DNA of 64,000 nt from Streptococcus sp. SN-1 (GTDB lineage: Bacteria > Bacillota > Bacilli > Lactobacillales > Streptococcaceae). This document shows positions 54,888-63,347 of this stretch, in pieces. The stretch's first letter is position 1, and each line of letters opens with the position of its first letter. The stretch spans positions 62,001 through 126,000 of the forward strand of contig NZ_AP028929.1 of NCBI RefSeq assembly GCF_041154385.1. Direction: 5' to 3'. The translations under genes and the position numbers were made by a program. Under the pieces are notes generated by a model, which worked only from the letters and a program-made list of their open reading frames with translations, searched no databases and was not told where the DNA came from.

Positions 54888-55508
54888 ATGAAATCAACAA
54901 CTAAAAAGATTAAAACAACTCTTGCAGGAGTAGCTGCCTTGTTTGCAGTATTTGCTCCATCATTTGTATCTGCTCAAGAATCATCAACTTACACTGTTAA
55001 AGAAGGTGATACACTTTCAGAAATCGCTGAAACTCACAACACAACAGTTGAGAAATTGGCAGAAAACAACCACATTGACAACATCCATATGATTTATGTT
55101 GGTCAAGAGTTGGTTATCGACGGTCCAGCAGCGCCAGTAGCACCAGCTTCAACGACTTATGCAGCACCAGCTGCTCAAGATGAAACTGTTTCAGTTCCAG
55201 CAGCAGAAACTACAGAAGTAGAGGAGGAAACTCCAGTAGCAAGCGAAACAGTAGCAGAAGCAACAGTTGTTTCAACTGTAAGCGGATCTGAAGCAGAAGC
55301 CAAAGAATGGATCGCTCAAAAAGAATCAGGCGGTAGCTATACAGCTACAAATGGACGTTATATCGGACGTTACCAATTGACAGATTCATACTTGAATGGT
55401 GACTACTCAGCTGAAAACCAAGAACGTGTAGCAGATGCCTACGTTGCAGGACGTTACGGTTCATGGACAGCCGCTAAAAACTTCTGGCTTAACAACGGCT
55501 GGTATTAA
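54888..55508 (+). CDS. Secreted LysM-domain protein with lysozyme-like C-terminus
   Basis: A 206-residue exported protein. A signal peptide ends near FVSAQ-ES, then a LysM domain (YTVKEGDTLSEIAETHNTTV ... MIYVGQELVI, ~31-75) for peptidoglycan binding. A Pro/Ala/Glu/Thr-rich linker leads to a C-terminal module (EWIAQKESGGSYTATNGRYI ... YGSWTAAKNFWLNNGWY). That resembles a transglycosylase-like domain, with Glu in QKESGG as the likely acid. It probably remodels the cell wall. Ortholog by order of SP_0107. AAGGAG precedes the ATG. The WalR-like box and placement fit wall-homeostasis control. Confidence 0.88.
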   Translation: MKSTTKKIKTTLAGVAALFAVFAPSFVSAQESSTYTVKEGDTLSEIAETHNTTVEKLAENNHIDNIHMIYVGQELVIDGPAAPVAPASTTYAAPAAQDETVSVPAAETTEVEEETPVASETVAEATVVSTVSGSEAEAKEWIAQKESGGSYTATNGRYIGRYQLTDSYLNGDYSAENQERVADAYVAGRYGSWTAAKNFWLNNGWY

Positions 55509-55531
55509 GAAATAACGAACAGAATAATATG

Positions 55532-55560
55532 AAAAAGTCGAGGAAATCCCTCGACTTTTT
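55532..55560. terminator. Bidirectional terminator between LysM and Rgg-like genes
   Basis: AAAAAGTCGAGG and CCTCGACTTTTT form a stem with a short AAATC loop between two convergent genes. Confidence 0.85.
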
Positions 55561-56422
55561 ATATTTCTTTCGGTTGATAATAGTTCTCCACTTCTTTTTT
55601 GAGATGAGACAGCATAGAAGTTTCCTCGGTCAGCTCCAGAAGGGAGAACCCTTTTTGGATAAGTCTAGCGTCATCCCTACAAATCCCGATACGGACATAG
55701 CAGATAGCAAGCCTATCGTAGTGCTTCTTTTTCTTGGCATCCTCTAGTAAAGTATAGCAGATTTGTTGACACATGTTTTTGTCTTGATGGTATAAGTAAA
55801 TGGTGGACAGATTGAGTAGGATTGCCATTCGTAAGTCATATAAATGTTGGTAGTTTTTATAGACTTCCAAGCGTTGCAGGATTTTTCCAGTAATGAGATG
55901 GAGGTGATCAATGGGAAAGCTGAAAAGGATGGTATTGAGGATTTTTAGATCATTTTCATACCATGTATCTTGTTTTTCAATTTTTTCCCAAAGTTTTTTG
56001 ACAGTCTGTTTCACTTGGTCTGACAGTTGCTCTGTACCATGTTGACGGATATGAATGACAATTTCCAACATATCTCTGATTTCTTCTATGGGCAGGTCGT
56101 GGTGGGTTTTGAGATAGTCTTGGCATTTTTGAAATAGTTTTTCGAGTTCACTAGTCCCTAGGGTTGAGCTCATATTGAGATAGGTTTGCATGATTTCTGT
56201 TCGTTGGCTCGGTTGATAGAGATGGCAGATATAGTCAAACTCTTCAAAACTCATATTGATTTGCCGGAGAAGAAACTCCATATTTTCATATTTGGGAGTT
56301 ACCTTGCCACTTTCAATCTTTGATAGGCTGGTTCTTGAAAGGATATCTCCACAGACCTCTTCTTGGGTCAATCCTTTTGACTCACGTATTTCTTTATATA
56401 CTTTCCCGAAATCATAACGCAT
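55559..56422 (-). CDS. Rgg/MutR-type transcriptional regulator
   Basis: A 287-residue regulator: N-terminal HTH_3 (VYKEIRESKGLTQEEVCGDI, SRTSLSKIESGKVTPKYENM) followed by ~210 residues of helical TPR-like repeats, the layout of peptide-responsive Rgg/PlcR-type proteins. No conserved Cys for redox control (as in RgpB/RopB-like branches) is evident beyond scattered ones. It is divergent from an ABC transporter operon and probably controls it. No short hydrophobic pheromone gene was found next to it. GGAGAA precedes the ATG. Confidence 0.85.
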   Translation of the reverse strand: MRYDFGKVYKEIRESKGLTQEEVCGDILSRTSLSKIESGKVTPKYENMEFLLRQINMSFEEFDYICHLYQPSQRTEIMQTYLNMSSTLGTSELEKLFQKCQDYLKTHHDLPIEEIRDMLEIVIHIRQHGTEQLSDQVKQTVKKLWEKIEKQDTWYENDLKILNTILFSFPIDHLHLITGKILQRLEVYKNYQHLYDLRMAILLNLSTIYLYHQDKNMCQQICYTLLEDAKKKKHYDRLAICYVRIGICRDDARLIQKGFSLLELTEETSMLSHLKKEVENYYQPKEI

Positions 56423-56437
56423 AATTTTCTCCTTTTC

Positions 56438-56539
56438 GTGAAAAAAATTAACAAAGAATAAAATCCTATTAAAAATATTGTATCATAATAACAGGAATAG
56501 TAAAAAAGAAAACTAAAATATTGTGTGAAAAAAGTTAAC
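56438..56539. promoter_or_regulatory. Paired 15-bp direct repeats in the Rgg-ABC divergent region
   Basis: GTGAAAAAAATTAAC (56438-56452) and GTGAAAAAAGTTAAC (56525-56539) differ at one base. The first lies just before the regulator's start codon, and the second about 28 bases before the -10 TATACT (56567-56572) of the ABC operon. They are plausible binding sites for the Rgg-like protein. Confidence 0.5.
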
Positions 56540-56602
56540 TAATTTTAAAATAGAATAAAGAAGAGGTATACTGTAGATACAAAATACAGGGAGGAATAAA
56601 AA

Positions 56603-57448
56603 ATGGAAGTTATAAATGTAAGTAAGCATTATGGTCATTCAATCATTCTCAAAGATATAAATTTTGCACTTAATAAGGGTGAAATTGTTGGTCTAGTAGG
56701 GAGAAACGGAGTTGGCAAGAGTACGTTGATGAAAATTCTTGTTCAGAATAACCAACCGACTTCAGGGAATATTATAAGTAGTGATAATGTTGGGTATTTA
56801 ATCGAAGAACCAAAATTATTTTTATCTAAAACAGGTTTAGAGAATTTAAAATATTTGTCAAATTTATATGGTGTTGACTACAATCAAGAAAGATTTGGGA
56901 GTTTGATTCAAGAGTTAGATTTGACTCAGTCTATTAATAAAAAAGTAAAGACCTATTCTTTGGGTACAAAACAAAAATTAGCTTTGCTTCTAACTCTTGT
57001 TACGGAACCCGATATATTGATTTTAGATGAACCGACTAATGGTTTAGATATTGAATCATCACAAATAGTTTTAGCGGTTCTAAAAAATTTAGCTTTACAT
57101 GAAAATGTGGGAATTTTAATATCGAGTCATAAATTAGAAGATATTGAAGAAATTTGTGAGAGAGTTCTTTTCTTGGAGAACGGGCTTTTGACATTTCAAA
57201 AAGTAGGAAAAGATAGTCATAATTACTTGTTTGAGATAGCTTTCTCATCAGCTACAGATAGAGACATTTTCATTACCAAACAAGAATTTGGGGATATTGT
57301 TCAGGAAGAGAGACTGAGAGTTACTATGTCTGGGAATATTCAAAGTAGTGAGCTTTTTAAATTTTTTAACGAAAACTCTATTAAAGTAATTGATTTTGAA
57401 ACTAAAAAAGAGACGCTTAAAGATATTTATCTAAATCGTTCAAAATAA
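56603..57448 (+). CDS. ABC transporter ATP-binding protein
   Basis: A 281-residue ATPase: Walker A GRNGVGKST, signature YSLGTKQKLALLLTL, Walker B ILILDEPTNGLD and the switch SSHKLEDI. The signature (SLGTKQ) and the C-terminal ~70-residue extension fit bacitracin/lantibiotic-type exporters (BcrA-like). It powers the permease encoded 15 bases downstream. GGGAGG precedes the ATG. Control by the divergent Rgg-like regulator is inferred. The substrate, a peptide or antibiotic, is not known. Confidence 0.9.
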   Translation: MEVINVSKHYGHSIILKDINFALNKGEIVGLVGRNGVGKSTLMKILVQNNQPTSGNIISSDNVGYLIEEPKLFLSKTGLENLKYLSNLYGVDYNQERFGSLIQELDLTQSINKKVKTYSLGTKQKLALLLTLVTEPDILILDEPTNGLDIESSQIVLAVLKNLALHENVGILISSHKLEDIEEICERVLFLENGLLTFQKVGKDSHNYLFEIAFSSATDRDIFITKQEFGDIVQEERLRVTMSGNIQSSELFKFFNENSIKVIDFETKKETLKDIYLNRSK

Positions 57449-57463
57449 AGGAAGGTTATAATC

Positions 57464-58192
57464 ATGAAATTAAATAAATTGAATTTTCTTAAGGAAAATA
57501 TAAGGGATTTATATTCATCAGGCGTAATATATCTCGGTTTGATTATCTCGTTTATACCGCCGATATTGGTTACATTCTTTATTCTAAAGACTCAAGGGAC
57601 ATCGCTTGGTATTAAGCATATTTCAAACTTTTATGCTATGCTCGGTATGTTAATGGCTGTTATACATGCTAACCGAATTATTAGCAGGGATTTTTCCCAC
57701 AATACGATCAGTTTATTTTATAATCAACAGAAAAATCGGATGATTTATGTCTTGTCCAATTTTCTATATGCCATCTCAGTTTCCATTATCTATGCTTTGA
57801 ATGGTATTGTGTTACTAGTCATCGTAAGTAAATTGGGTGTTCCAGGTGAGTTAGGATTAGATTTTATAGTAGCCATTGTAGTCAATACAATTTTGTTAGT
57901 CCTATTTTATTTTCTATTATCTTACATTTTCTATTTATACAAATTGAAAAGTGGCTTGGTATTTGGTATTTTAGTAGCTTTACTACTCTTTATCCCTAAT
58001 ATATTAAATACGATTATGATGAATACTAGTAATGATTTGTTTATCAAAGCAATTGAACTTCTTCCTTTTTATTCCTTACCTGTATTTGTGGCTTCGAATA
58101 CGATGTCTATTAGTCAGTATCTTGTGGTAATCACTACAATCATTTTATTGTATTTTTTCACTCTCAAGAAAAGTAAGGAGTATTCATTTTAG
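57464..58192 (+). CDS. ABC transporter permease (ABC-2 type)
   Basis: A 242-residue membrane protein with six predicted helices (e.g. GVIYLGLIISFIPPILVTFF; DFIVAIVVNTILLVLFYFLL; YLVVITTIILLYFFTL), typical in size and topology of BcrB/ABC-2-like permeases paired with the preceding ATPase. No export signal or large loop. It is the last gene of the two-gene operon; no clear terminator follows in the next 100 bases. Confidence 0.82.
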   Translation: MKLNKLNFLKENIRDLYSSGVIYLGLIISFIPPILVTFFILKTQGTSLGIKHISNFYAMLGMLMAVIHANRIISRDFSHNTISLFYNQQKNRMIYVLSNFLYAISVSIIYALNGIVLLVIVSKLGVPGELGLDFIVAIVVNTILLVLFYFLLSYIFYLYKLKSGLVFGILVALLLFIPNILNTIMMNTSNDLFIKAIELLPFYSLPVFVASNTMSISQYLVVITTIILLYFFTLKKSKEYSF

Positions 58193-58698
58193 TTTCGTTT
58201 AGTATTATTTTGCAGACTTAAAATCCAGCAAAAAATAAAAAGATGTTGCGCTGACTAGAGAAAATTAGAATGTATAACAGAGGTAAACAGATAATTGTAG
58301 GGGAATTAAGCCTTCTATTGATGAGCATGAATTTTCTTATAACATTATCCAACAAACTGACCTATGAAACTTCAAAAATTCAAAAACCACACGGTATTCC
58401 TTTCAACTTGATTGTATTCAAGACTGAAACTACTTGAAAATATTTAATATTTTTCTTTAATTATTTGACAGGTTATATATGTTGATTTATAATATAGGTA
58501 AAACAGGGATTGTGTAAGCGTTAACAAATACAGTACCCTTAACTTTGTATTCAGCAAAGAATTATGATGCAACTAGAAAAGAAAGAATTCTAGCTTGATA
58601 CAATGTCACCAGTTTTATTTAAAGTTGTTATGGAACTATTTTTAAAATAAATACGATTCTTCTGCTTTAGGTAGAGTAGTTAATCAGGAGGTTAAGTG
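58193..58698 (+). other. 506-bp intergenic region with an orphan promoter
   Basis: I found no convincing gene here. A 38-codon frame at 58321-58437 (MSMNFLITLSNKL ... PFNLIVFKTETT) lacks a well-spaced ribosome site, and a nine-codon frame starts near 58562. The second half holds a perfect promoter with a cre (58465-58526). The region may be what is left of a deleted gene. Confidence 0.6.
58465..58526 (+). promoter_or_regulatory. Consensus promoter followed by a cre site, with no obvious gene
   Basis: TTGACA (58465-58470), exactly 17 bases, TATAAT (58488-58493): a perfect sigma-A consensus. GTGTAAGCGTTAACA (58512-58526) matches cre at 14 of 15 positions, 19 bases after the -10. The nearest real start codon is 58699, more than 200 bases from the -10. 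Confidence 0.75.
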
Positions 58699-59286
58699 AT
58701 GAACTACAATTTAAAATATCTTTTATCAGGAATATTTGTCCTAGTCTTTATAGGATTCCTAGTCTGGATGCGTTATTTTAATCAGAGAAAGGAAGAAGAG
58801 TATTCGGATGTGTCTTTTGAAACGAGGTTGGATAGTGAGGTCAAGGCCTTATATAAACAACTAGGATTGGGTGAGGAGCCTCACTATTTCTTAGCTTATC
58901 GTTACCTACATCCCTGGTTTAATTTGGCGATTTTACCACCAACAGTTGAAATTTTCTTAACTAAAATAGCGTTGGTGATGGTAACTCCAGATGAACTACT
59001 GATAAGAAATCTTGGGAATGGGATGACTTTCACAAGTGAGCATCATCGTGATTTGCGGCAAGGACTTATCCGCATTCCAAAATCAGAGATGAAAGAATTT
59101 GAGATTCGTAACTGGAAAAAATTTTTTGTATTTGGCGATTTTTTAACAATTAAAACAAGCCAACATAGCTATTATTTACAGGTTAGAGATGATGGACTTC
59201 AAAAAGGAAGTCTTTCTACCAAACATTTCTCTGACTTGAAACGACAAGATTTTCTCGGATTATTGACAGATAAACGGACATTCTGA
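58699..59286 (+). CDS. Membrane-anchored hypothetical protein
   Basis: A 195-residue protein I do not recognise. One N-terminal membrane helix (LLSGIFVLVFIGFLVWM) is followed by a charged segment and a soluble domain with a hydrophobic stretch (FNLAILPPTVEIFLTKIALV). The middle (LVMVTPDELLIRNLG ... IPKSEMKEFEIRNWKKFFVF) looks like a PH-like fold in which a residue pattern recalls bacterial PH domains. AGGAGG at 58686-58692 favours ATG 58699 over the GTG at 58696. It leads a group with the 51-residue protein, the bacteriocin-immunity-like membrane protein and the ABC ATPase, and may be part of that module. Confidence 0.6.
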   Translation: MNYNLKYLLSGIFVLVFIGFLVWMRYFNQRKEEEYSDVSFETRLDSEVKALYKQLGLGEEPHYFLAYRYLHPWFNLAILPPTVEIFLTKIALVMVTPDELLIRNLGNGMTFTSEHHRDLRQGLIRIPKSEMKEFEIRNWKKFFVFGDFLTIKTSQHSYYLQVRDDGLQKGSLSTKHFSDLKRQDFLGLLTDKRTF

Positions 59287-59366
59287 TTGACAATTGCCCT
59301 AGTGGCTTATTGTAAACTTTACAAATGAGCTGTAAACACTAGAATTCATTCAGAAAGGCAATTCCT

Positions 59367-59522
59367 ATGAAAAATAAAATTTTAATCATTGTTTATATTT
59401 TAGCCTCGCTAATCATCAGTTTTATAATCTTTTCACTTTTGCATATTGATTTTAAATGGTGGACAACTCTGGCTATAAGTGCAGGATTTATTTACACCTA
59501 CTTAAGGTCTAGCAAAAAATAA
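59367..59522 (+). CDS. Small two-helix membrane protein, 51 residues
   Basis: Short frame MKNKILIIVYILASLIISFI ... FKWWTTLAISAGFIYTYLRS, ending SKK. It has two predicted membrane helices, about residues 4-24 and 30-46, and basic ends. AAAGG lies 9 bases before the ATG. It sits 49 bases before the bacteriocin-associated membrane protein and is probably in the same transcript. Function is unknown; tiny hydrophobic proteins of this sort are common in bacteriocin immunity/export modules. Confidence 0.65.
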   Translation: MKNKILIIVYILASLIISFIIFSLLHIDFKWWTTLAISAGFIYTYLRSSKK

Positions 59523-59571
59523 AAAGTACCTGCACCTATCTCGCTTTCGTCTCTTCACGGGAGGTATCTCT

Positions 59572-61680
59572 ATGAAAAAAATCAGTCATCTTTGTATGCT
59601 CCTGCTCTTGCTGTGTACTACGTTTTTTGTCCTGAATGTAAATGTTACACGTGAAATAGTGCGGATTCAGGAGATGGGCAAGACAACTTATTCATTTGAC
59701 TTGTACTTGAAAGATGTCACTAAACCGACAGAAACGATTCTCCAGTTTTTTGAAGAGGTTGCAAGTCAAGACAAGGTCTCTATTATCAAAGTAGATAATG
59801 GCGATGAGGCCGTCAAGGCTGGTGTTTTTGATAAGGAAACCTTCCCCTATCAAGAGTTCGGTCTGACTTCTCTTGATTTTTCAAAGAATGAGAAGGGGGT
59901 CTACAGCAACCAGGATCTTCCCAATAATCTAGGAACCATTCCCACCTTTTTAAAGGTGAAACTCATTCGACTCCAGACCTTTCAATCCTACATTGAGGAT
60001 AAATCCCATACTGTAAATGGGCGCTACATGATTACCTCCAGCAAAGAGATAGATCGCGATACCATTCTACAAAAGTGGAGTGATTTTTTCCAGATAGATA
60101 AGACGATTTTATTAGAACCCACTTACCGAAGTCAGGTTGGAGTGCTAAATCAAGAGTTGTTACTATCTATCATTATCTTTATCTTGGCAATCTTGCTTGT
60201 GATTTTAATGACAGTTTATCAGCCGATGATGGAGATGAAACGAGTGGGGGTTCAAAAGTTACTTGGTTTTCAAAGCAGGGCGATTTTAGCTGGTTTTGTA
60301 AAGACTAATTTTTATCTTCTCTTGGGTGGAAGTCTTGTCATTGACTTGGGACTATTTTTAGTGCTGGACTACAGGCCAAAACTTCTGTTCCCAAGTTTAC
60401 TCTTATCCCAATTTCTGCTTTTACAGTTGTATTTGTTCATCAGTTGGCTGACCTACCTGATGATTCAGAAAATGACAGTCAGTTCCATGTTGAAAGGTTT
60501 TTCATCTGTCAAACTTGGTCTCATCTTCAATTATGTGATGAAAATAGGAACAACTATTTTACTGACGGCCTTACTGATTGGGGTAGGCAGAAGTCTAGAA
60601 CAAGAAAACAAAGAACTTGCTTATCAGAAACAGTGGGTAAGCCAAGGCAATTACCTGACCTTAGAAACCTTCAAACTCAATGATAACCTGTGGCAAGAAG
60701 AGCTAGCAGGGTCAGGGAAATCTACAGATTATTTCTATCAATTTTATCAAGACTTGCTAGCAAAAATACAAGTAAATTATGTTCGAAGTGCGAGTCTTCC
60801 TATCAAACCAGTCATCAAAGCTGAACAAGTGCAGAACTACCAACTACCTGATAAGGTAGATGTTTACTATGCTAATAGCAATTTTCTAAAGAGCAAGGGA
60901 TTCAAGTTACCAGATACCGGCACTAAAAAAGTTATTTTGATGCCAGCCAGTGATAAAGGACAAGAAGGCAAGAATCAGTTCTTGGGAAAATCCATCGCCT
61001 ATCTTTCTCTGAGGTATGAAGATCAGCAAAAGCAAACAATAGAAGATATGGATGTAGAAATTGCTTACTATGAAGGAGATTGGTCTTTCTTCCCTTATAA
61101 TAATGAGCGAAAGGAAAATCTCCACAATCCAATCATTAGTCTGGTAAATGATCAAGACATGATGTGGGAAGAAAAGACTCACTTGTCAACGACAGGTTTA
61201 AACAACCCGATGAAAGTTGAAAATACAGAACAAAATCAAAAAGTGATTACAGAGTTAGTCGATAACTTATCTGATGGTAGCTATTTAAAATTTTCATCGA
61301 TTCAAGCAATTCAAGAGGGGATGGTTGATACCTATCGGGATTCTGTTCGTAATTTTAACGTTCTTTTTGCCTTATTTGCTCTTCTCAGTATGATTGTCTC
61401 CTACTTTTTACTCGTTACCACTTTCTTGTTGAAGCGCAGGGATATCATTACCAAGAAGTTTATGGGGTGGAAACTGGTCGATCGCTATCGCCCTCTCCTC
61501 GTTCTGCTCTTGCTGGGCTATAGTCTTCCTCTTCTAGTATTGATTTTCTTTGCCCATGCGTTCTTGCCATTCCTACTGTTTGCAGGTTTTACATGTCTGG
61601 ATATACTGTTTGTGCTAGTTTTGGCTTCTAGGATGGAGAAAAGAAGCCTAGCAGAGTTATTGAAAGGGGGCATCTTATGA
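59572..61680 (+). CDS. Bacteriocin-associated integral membrane protein (DUF1430 type, putative immunity)
   Basis: A 702-residue membrane protein with one N-terminal helix, a ~170-residue external region, a block of four helices (~195-350), a second external region of ~230 residues and three C-terminal helices (~595-690). This FtsX/MacB-like two-block layout, its size and its partner ATPase match the putative immunity/export protein of lactococcin 972-type loci. GGGAGG precedes the ATG. Its stop overlaps the next start (ATGA), so the two proteins are made together. No lactococcin-972-like structural gene is visible nearby. Confidence 0.82.
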   Translation: MKKISHLCMLLLLLCTTFFVLNVNVTREIVRIQEMGKTTYSFDLYLKDVTKPTETILQFFEEVASQDKVSIIKVDNGDEAVKAGVFDKETFPYQEFGLTSLDFSKNEKGVYSNQDLPNNLGTIPTFLKVKLIRLQTFQSYIEDKSHTVNGRYMITSSKEIDRDTILQKWSDFFQIDKTILLEPTYRSQVGVLNQELLLSIIIFILAILLVILMTVYQPMMEMKRVGVQKLLGFQSRAILAGFVKTNFYLLLGGSLVIDLGLFLVLDYRPKLLFPSLLLSQFLLLQLYLFISWLTYLMIQKMTVSSMLKGFSSVKLGLIFNYVMKIGTTILLTALLIGVGRSLEQENKELAYQKQWVSQGNYLTLETFKLNDNLWQEELAGSGKSTDYFYQFYQDLLAKIQVNYVRSASLPIKPVIKAEQVQNYQLPDKVDVYYANSNFLKSKGFKLPDTGTKKVILMPASDKGQEGKNQFLGKSIAYLSLRYEDQQKQTIEDMDVEIAYYEGDWSFFPYNNERKENLHNPIISLVNDQDMMWEEKTHLSTTGLNNPMKVENTEQNQKVITELVDNLSDGSYLKFSSIQAIQEGMVDTYRDSVRNFNVLFALFALLSMIVSYFLLVTTFLLKRRDIITKKFMGWKLVDRYRPLLVLLLLGYSLPLLVLIFFAHAFLPFLLFAGFTCLDILFVLVLASRMEKRSLAELLKGGIL

Positions 61681-62318
61681 TTGAGTTGAAAAATATTACC
61701 AAAACCATTGGAGGAAAAGTGATTTTGGATAACTTGTCTCTCAGGATTGATCAGGGGGATTTAGTTGCTATCGTTGGAAAAAGTGGCAGTGGCAAGTCGA
61801 CCTTGTTAAATTTATTAGGTTTGATAGATGGTGATTACAGCGGACGGTATGAGATTTTTGGTCAGACAAATCTAGCGGTCAATTCTGCTAAGTCGCAAAC
61901 AATAATCCGTGAACATATCTCTTATCTATTTCAAAATTTTGCCCTGATTGATGATGAAACGGTCGAGTATAATCTCATGCTGGCACTGAAATATGTGAAA
62001 TTGTCTAAGAAAGACAAGCTCAAAAAGGTGGAAGAGATTTTAGAGAGAGTAAGTTTGTCAGCTACTTTGCATCAAAAGGTCTCCGAGTTGTCTGGTGGGG
62101 AGCAACAACGAATTGCAGTTGCTAGAGCCATCTTAAAACCCAGCCAGCTGATTTTAGCCGATGAACCAACAGGTTCTCTGGATCCTGAAAATAGAGACTT
62201 GGTCTTGAAGTTTCTCTTAGAGATGAATCGAGAGGGGAAAACAGTCATTATCGTGACCCACGATGCTTATGTAGCCCAACAATGTCATCGGATCATTGAA
62301 TTGGGCGAGGGGAAATGA
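61677..62318 (+). CDS. ABC transporter ATP-binding protein, lactococcin-972/MacB group
   Basis: A 213-residue ATPase: Walker A VGKSGSGKSTLLNLLGLIDG, signature LSGGEQQRIAVARA, Walker B LILADEPTGSLD, switch VTHD. The SGSGKST and ADEPTGSLD forms are typical of the MacB/LolD-like group, which works with large-extracytoplasmic-domain permeases such as the preceding gene product. Start overlaps the permease stop by 4 bases. A terminator hairpin overlaps the stop codon. Probable job: export of, or protection against, a bacteriocin or other peptide. Confidence 0.9.
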   Translation: MIELKNITKTIGGKVILDNLSLRIDQGDLVAIVGKSGSGKSTLLNLLGLIDGDYSGRYEIFGQTNLAVNSAKSQTIIREHISYLFQNFALIDDETVEYNLMLALKYVKLSKKDKLKKVEEILERVSLSATLHQKVSELSGGEQQRIAVARAILKPSQLILADEPTGSLDPENRDLVLKFLLEMNREGKTVIIVTHDAYVAQQCHRIIELGEGK

Positions 62319-62360
62319 GTTCATTCAGCTCCTTTTGACTGGCTGAATACTCATGTTTTT
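62315..62360 (+). terminator. Terminator of the bacteriocin-immunity/export operon
   Basis: ATGAGTTCATTCAG (62315-62328) pairs with CTGAATACTCAT (62343-62354), one bulge, followed by GTTTTT; it includes the ATPase stop codon. Confidence 0.8.
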
Positions 62361-62383
62361 CAGAGAGAAATAGCATAAATACG

Positions 62384-62424
62384 CCTAGGAATGACATTTT
62401 TATGTAGTATTTCTAGGTTTTTTT
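62384..62424 (+). terminator. Second hairpin with T run
   Basis: CCTAGGAAT...ATTTCTAGG followed by seven or more T. It is a weaker back-up terminator just before the amino-acid transporter promoter. Confidence 0.6.
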
Positions 62425-62430
62425 GTTTCA

Positions 62431-62484
62431 AATTGAAAAATTTTTCAATTTAGGCTTGACAAACGATGAGGATAGGAGTATTAT
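62431..62484 (+). promoter_or_regulatory. Promoter with 20-bp palindrome before the amino-acid-binding gene
   Basis: AATTGAAAAATTTTTCAATT (62431-62450) is a perfect palindrome. Five bases on come TTGACA (62456-62461), 17 bases and TATTAT (62479-62484). The TGAA...TTCA half-sites resemble ARG boxes bound by ArgR/AhrC, and argG follows in the same transcript. Confidence 0.6.
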
Positions 62485-62524
62485 TTATACAACCAAAAAG
62501 AATAAACATAAAGGAGGCTTTGTT

Positions 62525-63331
62525 ATGAATAAGATGAAGAAGGTGTTGATGACGATGTTTGGTTTAGTGATGCTCCCCCTACTATTTGCTTGTAGTAACA
62601 ATCAATCGGCTGGAATTGAAGCCATCAAGTCCAAAGGAAAATTGGTTGTAGCCCTCAATCCAGATTTTGCTCCATTTGAATATCAAAAAGTGGTTGATGG
62701 GAAAAATCAGATTGTGGGTTCAGATATCGAATTAGCCAAGGCTATCGCAACAGAACTAGGTGTCGAATTGGAACTATCTCCCATGAGTTTTGACAATGTA
62801 CTGGCTAGTGTTCAATCAGGAAAAGCCGATCTTGCCATATCAGGTGTTTCTAAGACAGATGAACGGAGTAAGGTGTTCGATTTTTCAACTCCCTACTATA
62901 CTTCAAAAAATAAGCTCATTGTCAAAAAATCTGATTTAGCCACTTATCAGTCTGTCAACGACTTAGCGCAGAAAAAGGTCGGAGCGCAGAAAGGTTCTAT
63001 TCAAGAGACGATGGCGAAAGATTTGCTACAAAATTCTTCCCTCGTATCTCTGCCTAAAAATGGGAATTTAATCACAGATTTAAAATCAGGACAAGTGGAT
63101 GCCGTTATCTTTGAAGAACCAGTTGCCAAGGGATTTGTGGAAAATAATCCTGATTTAGCAATCGCAGACCTCAATTTTGAAAAAGAGCAAGATGATTCCT
63201 ACGCGGTCGCCATGAAAAAAGATAGCAAGGAATTGAAAGAGGCAGTCGATAAAACCATTCAAAAGTTGAAGGAGTCTGGGGAATTAGACAAACTCATTGA
63301 GGATGCCTTTAAAGCATCCATTGAAAAATAG
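62525..63331 (+). CDS. Amino-acid ABC transporter substrate-binding lipoprotein
   Basis: A 268-residue family 3 solute-binding protein with lipobox LFAC (Cys23) and the domains [40 protein letters not shown] and [18 protein letters not shown]. These are typical of polar amino-acid receptors. It lacks its own permease and ATPase here, so it feeds a transporter encoded elsewhere. Its place 16 bases before argG suggests arginine or a related amino acid. In the pneumococcus the equivalent gene (about SP_0112) is, as I recall, under arginine control with argGH. AAAGGAGG precedes ATG 62525; upstream frame extension is leader. Confidence 0.88.
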   Translation: MNKMKKVLMTMFGLVMLPLLFACSNNQSAGIEAIKSKGKLVVALNPDFAPFEYQKVVDGKNQIVGSDIELAKAIATELGVELELSPMSFDNVLASVQSGKADLAISGVSKTDERSKVFDFSTPYYTSKNKLIVKKSDLATYQSVNDLAQKKVGAQKGSIQETMAKDLLQNSSLVSLPKNGNLITDLKSGQVDAVIFEEPVAKGFVENNPDLAIADLNFEKEQDDSYAVAMKKDSKELKEAVDKTIQKLKESGELDKLIEDAFKASIEK

Positions 63332-63347
63332 AAAGAAGGAAAAGAAC

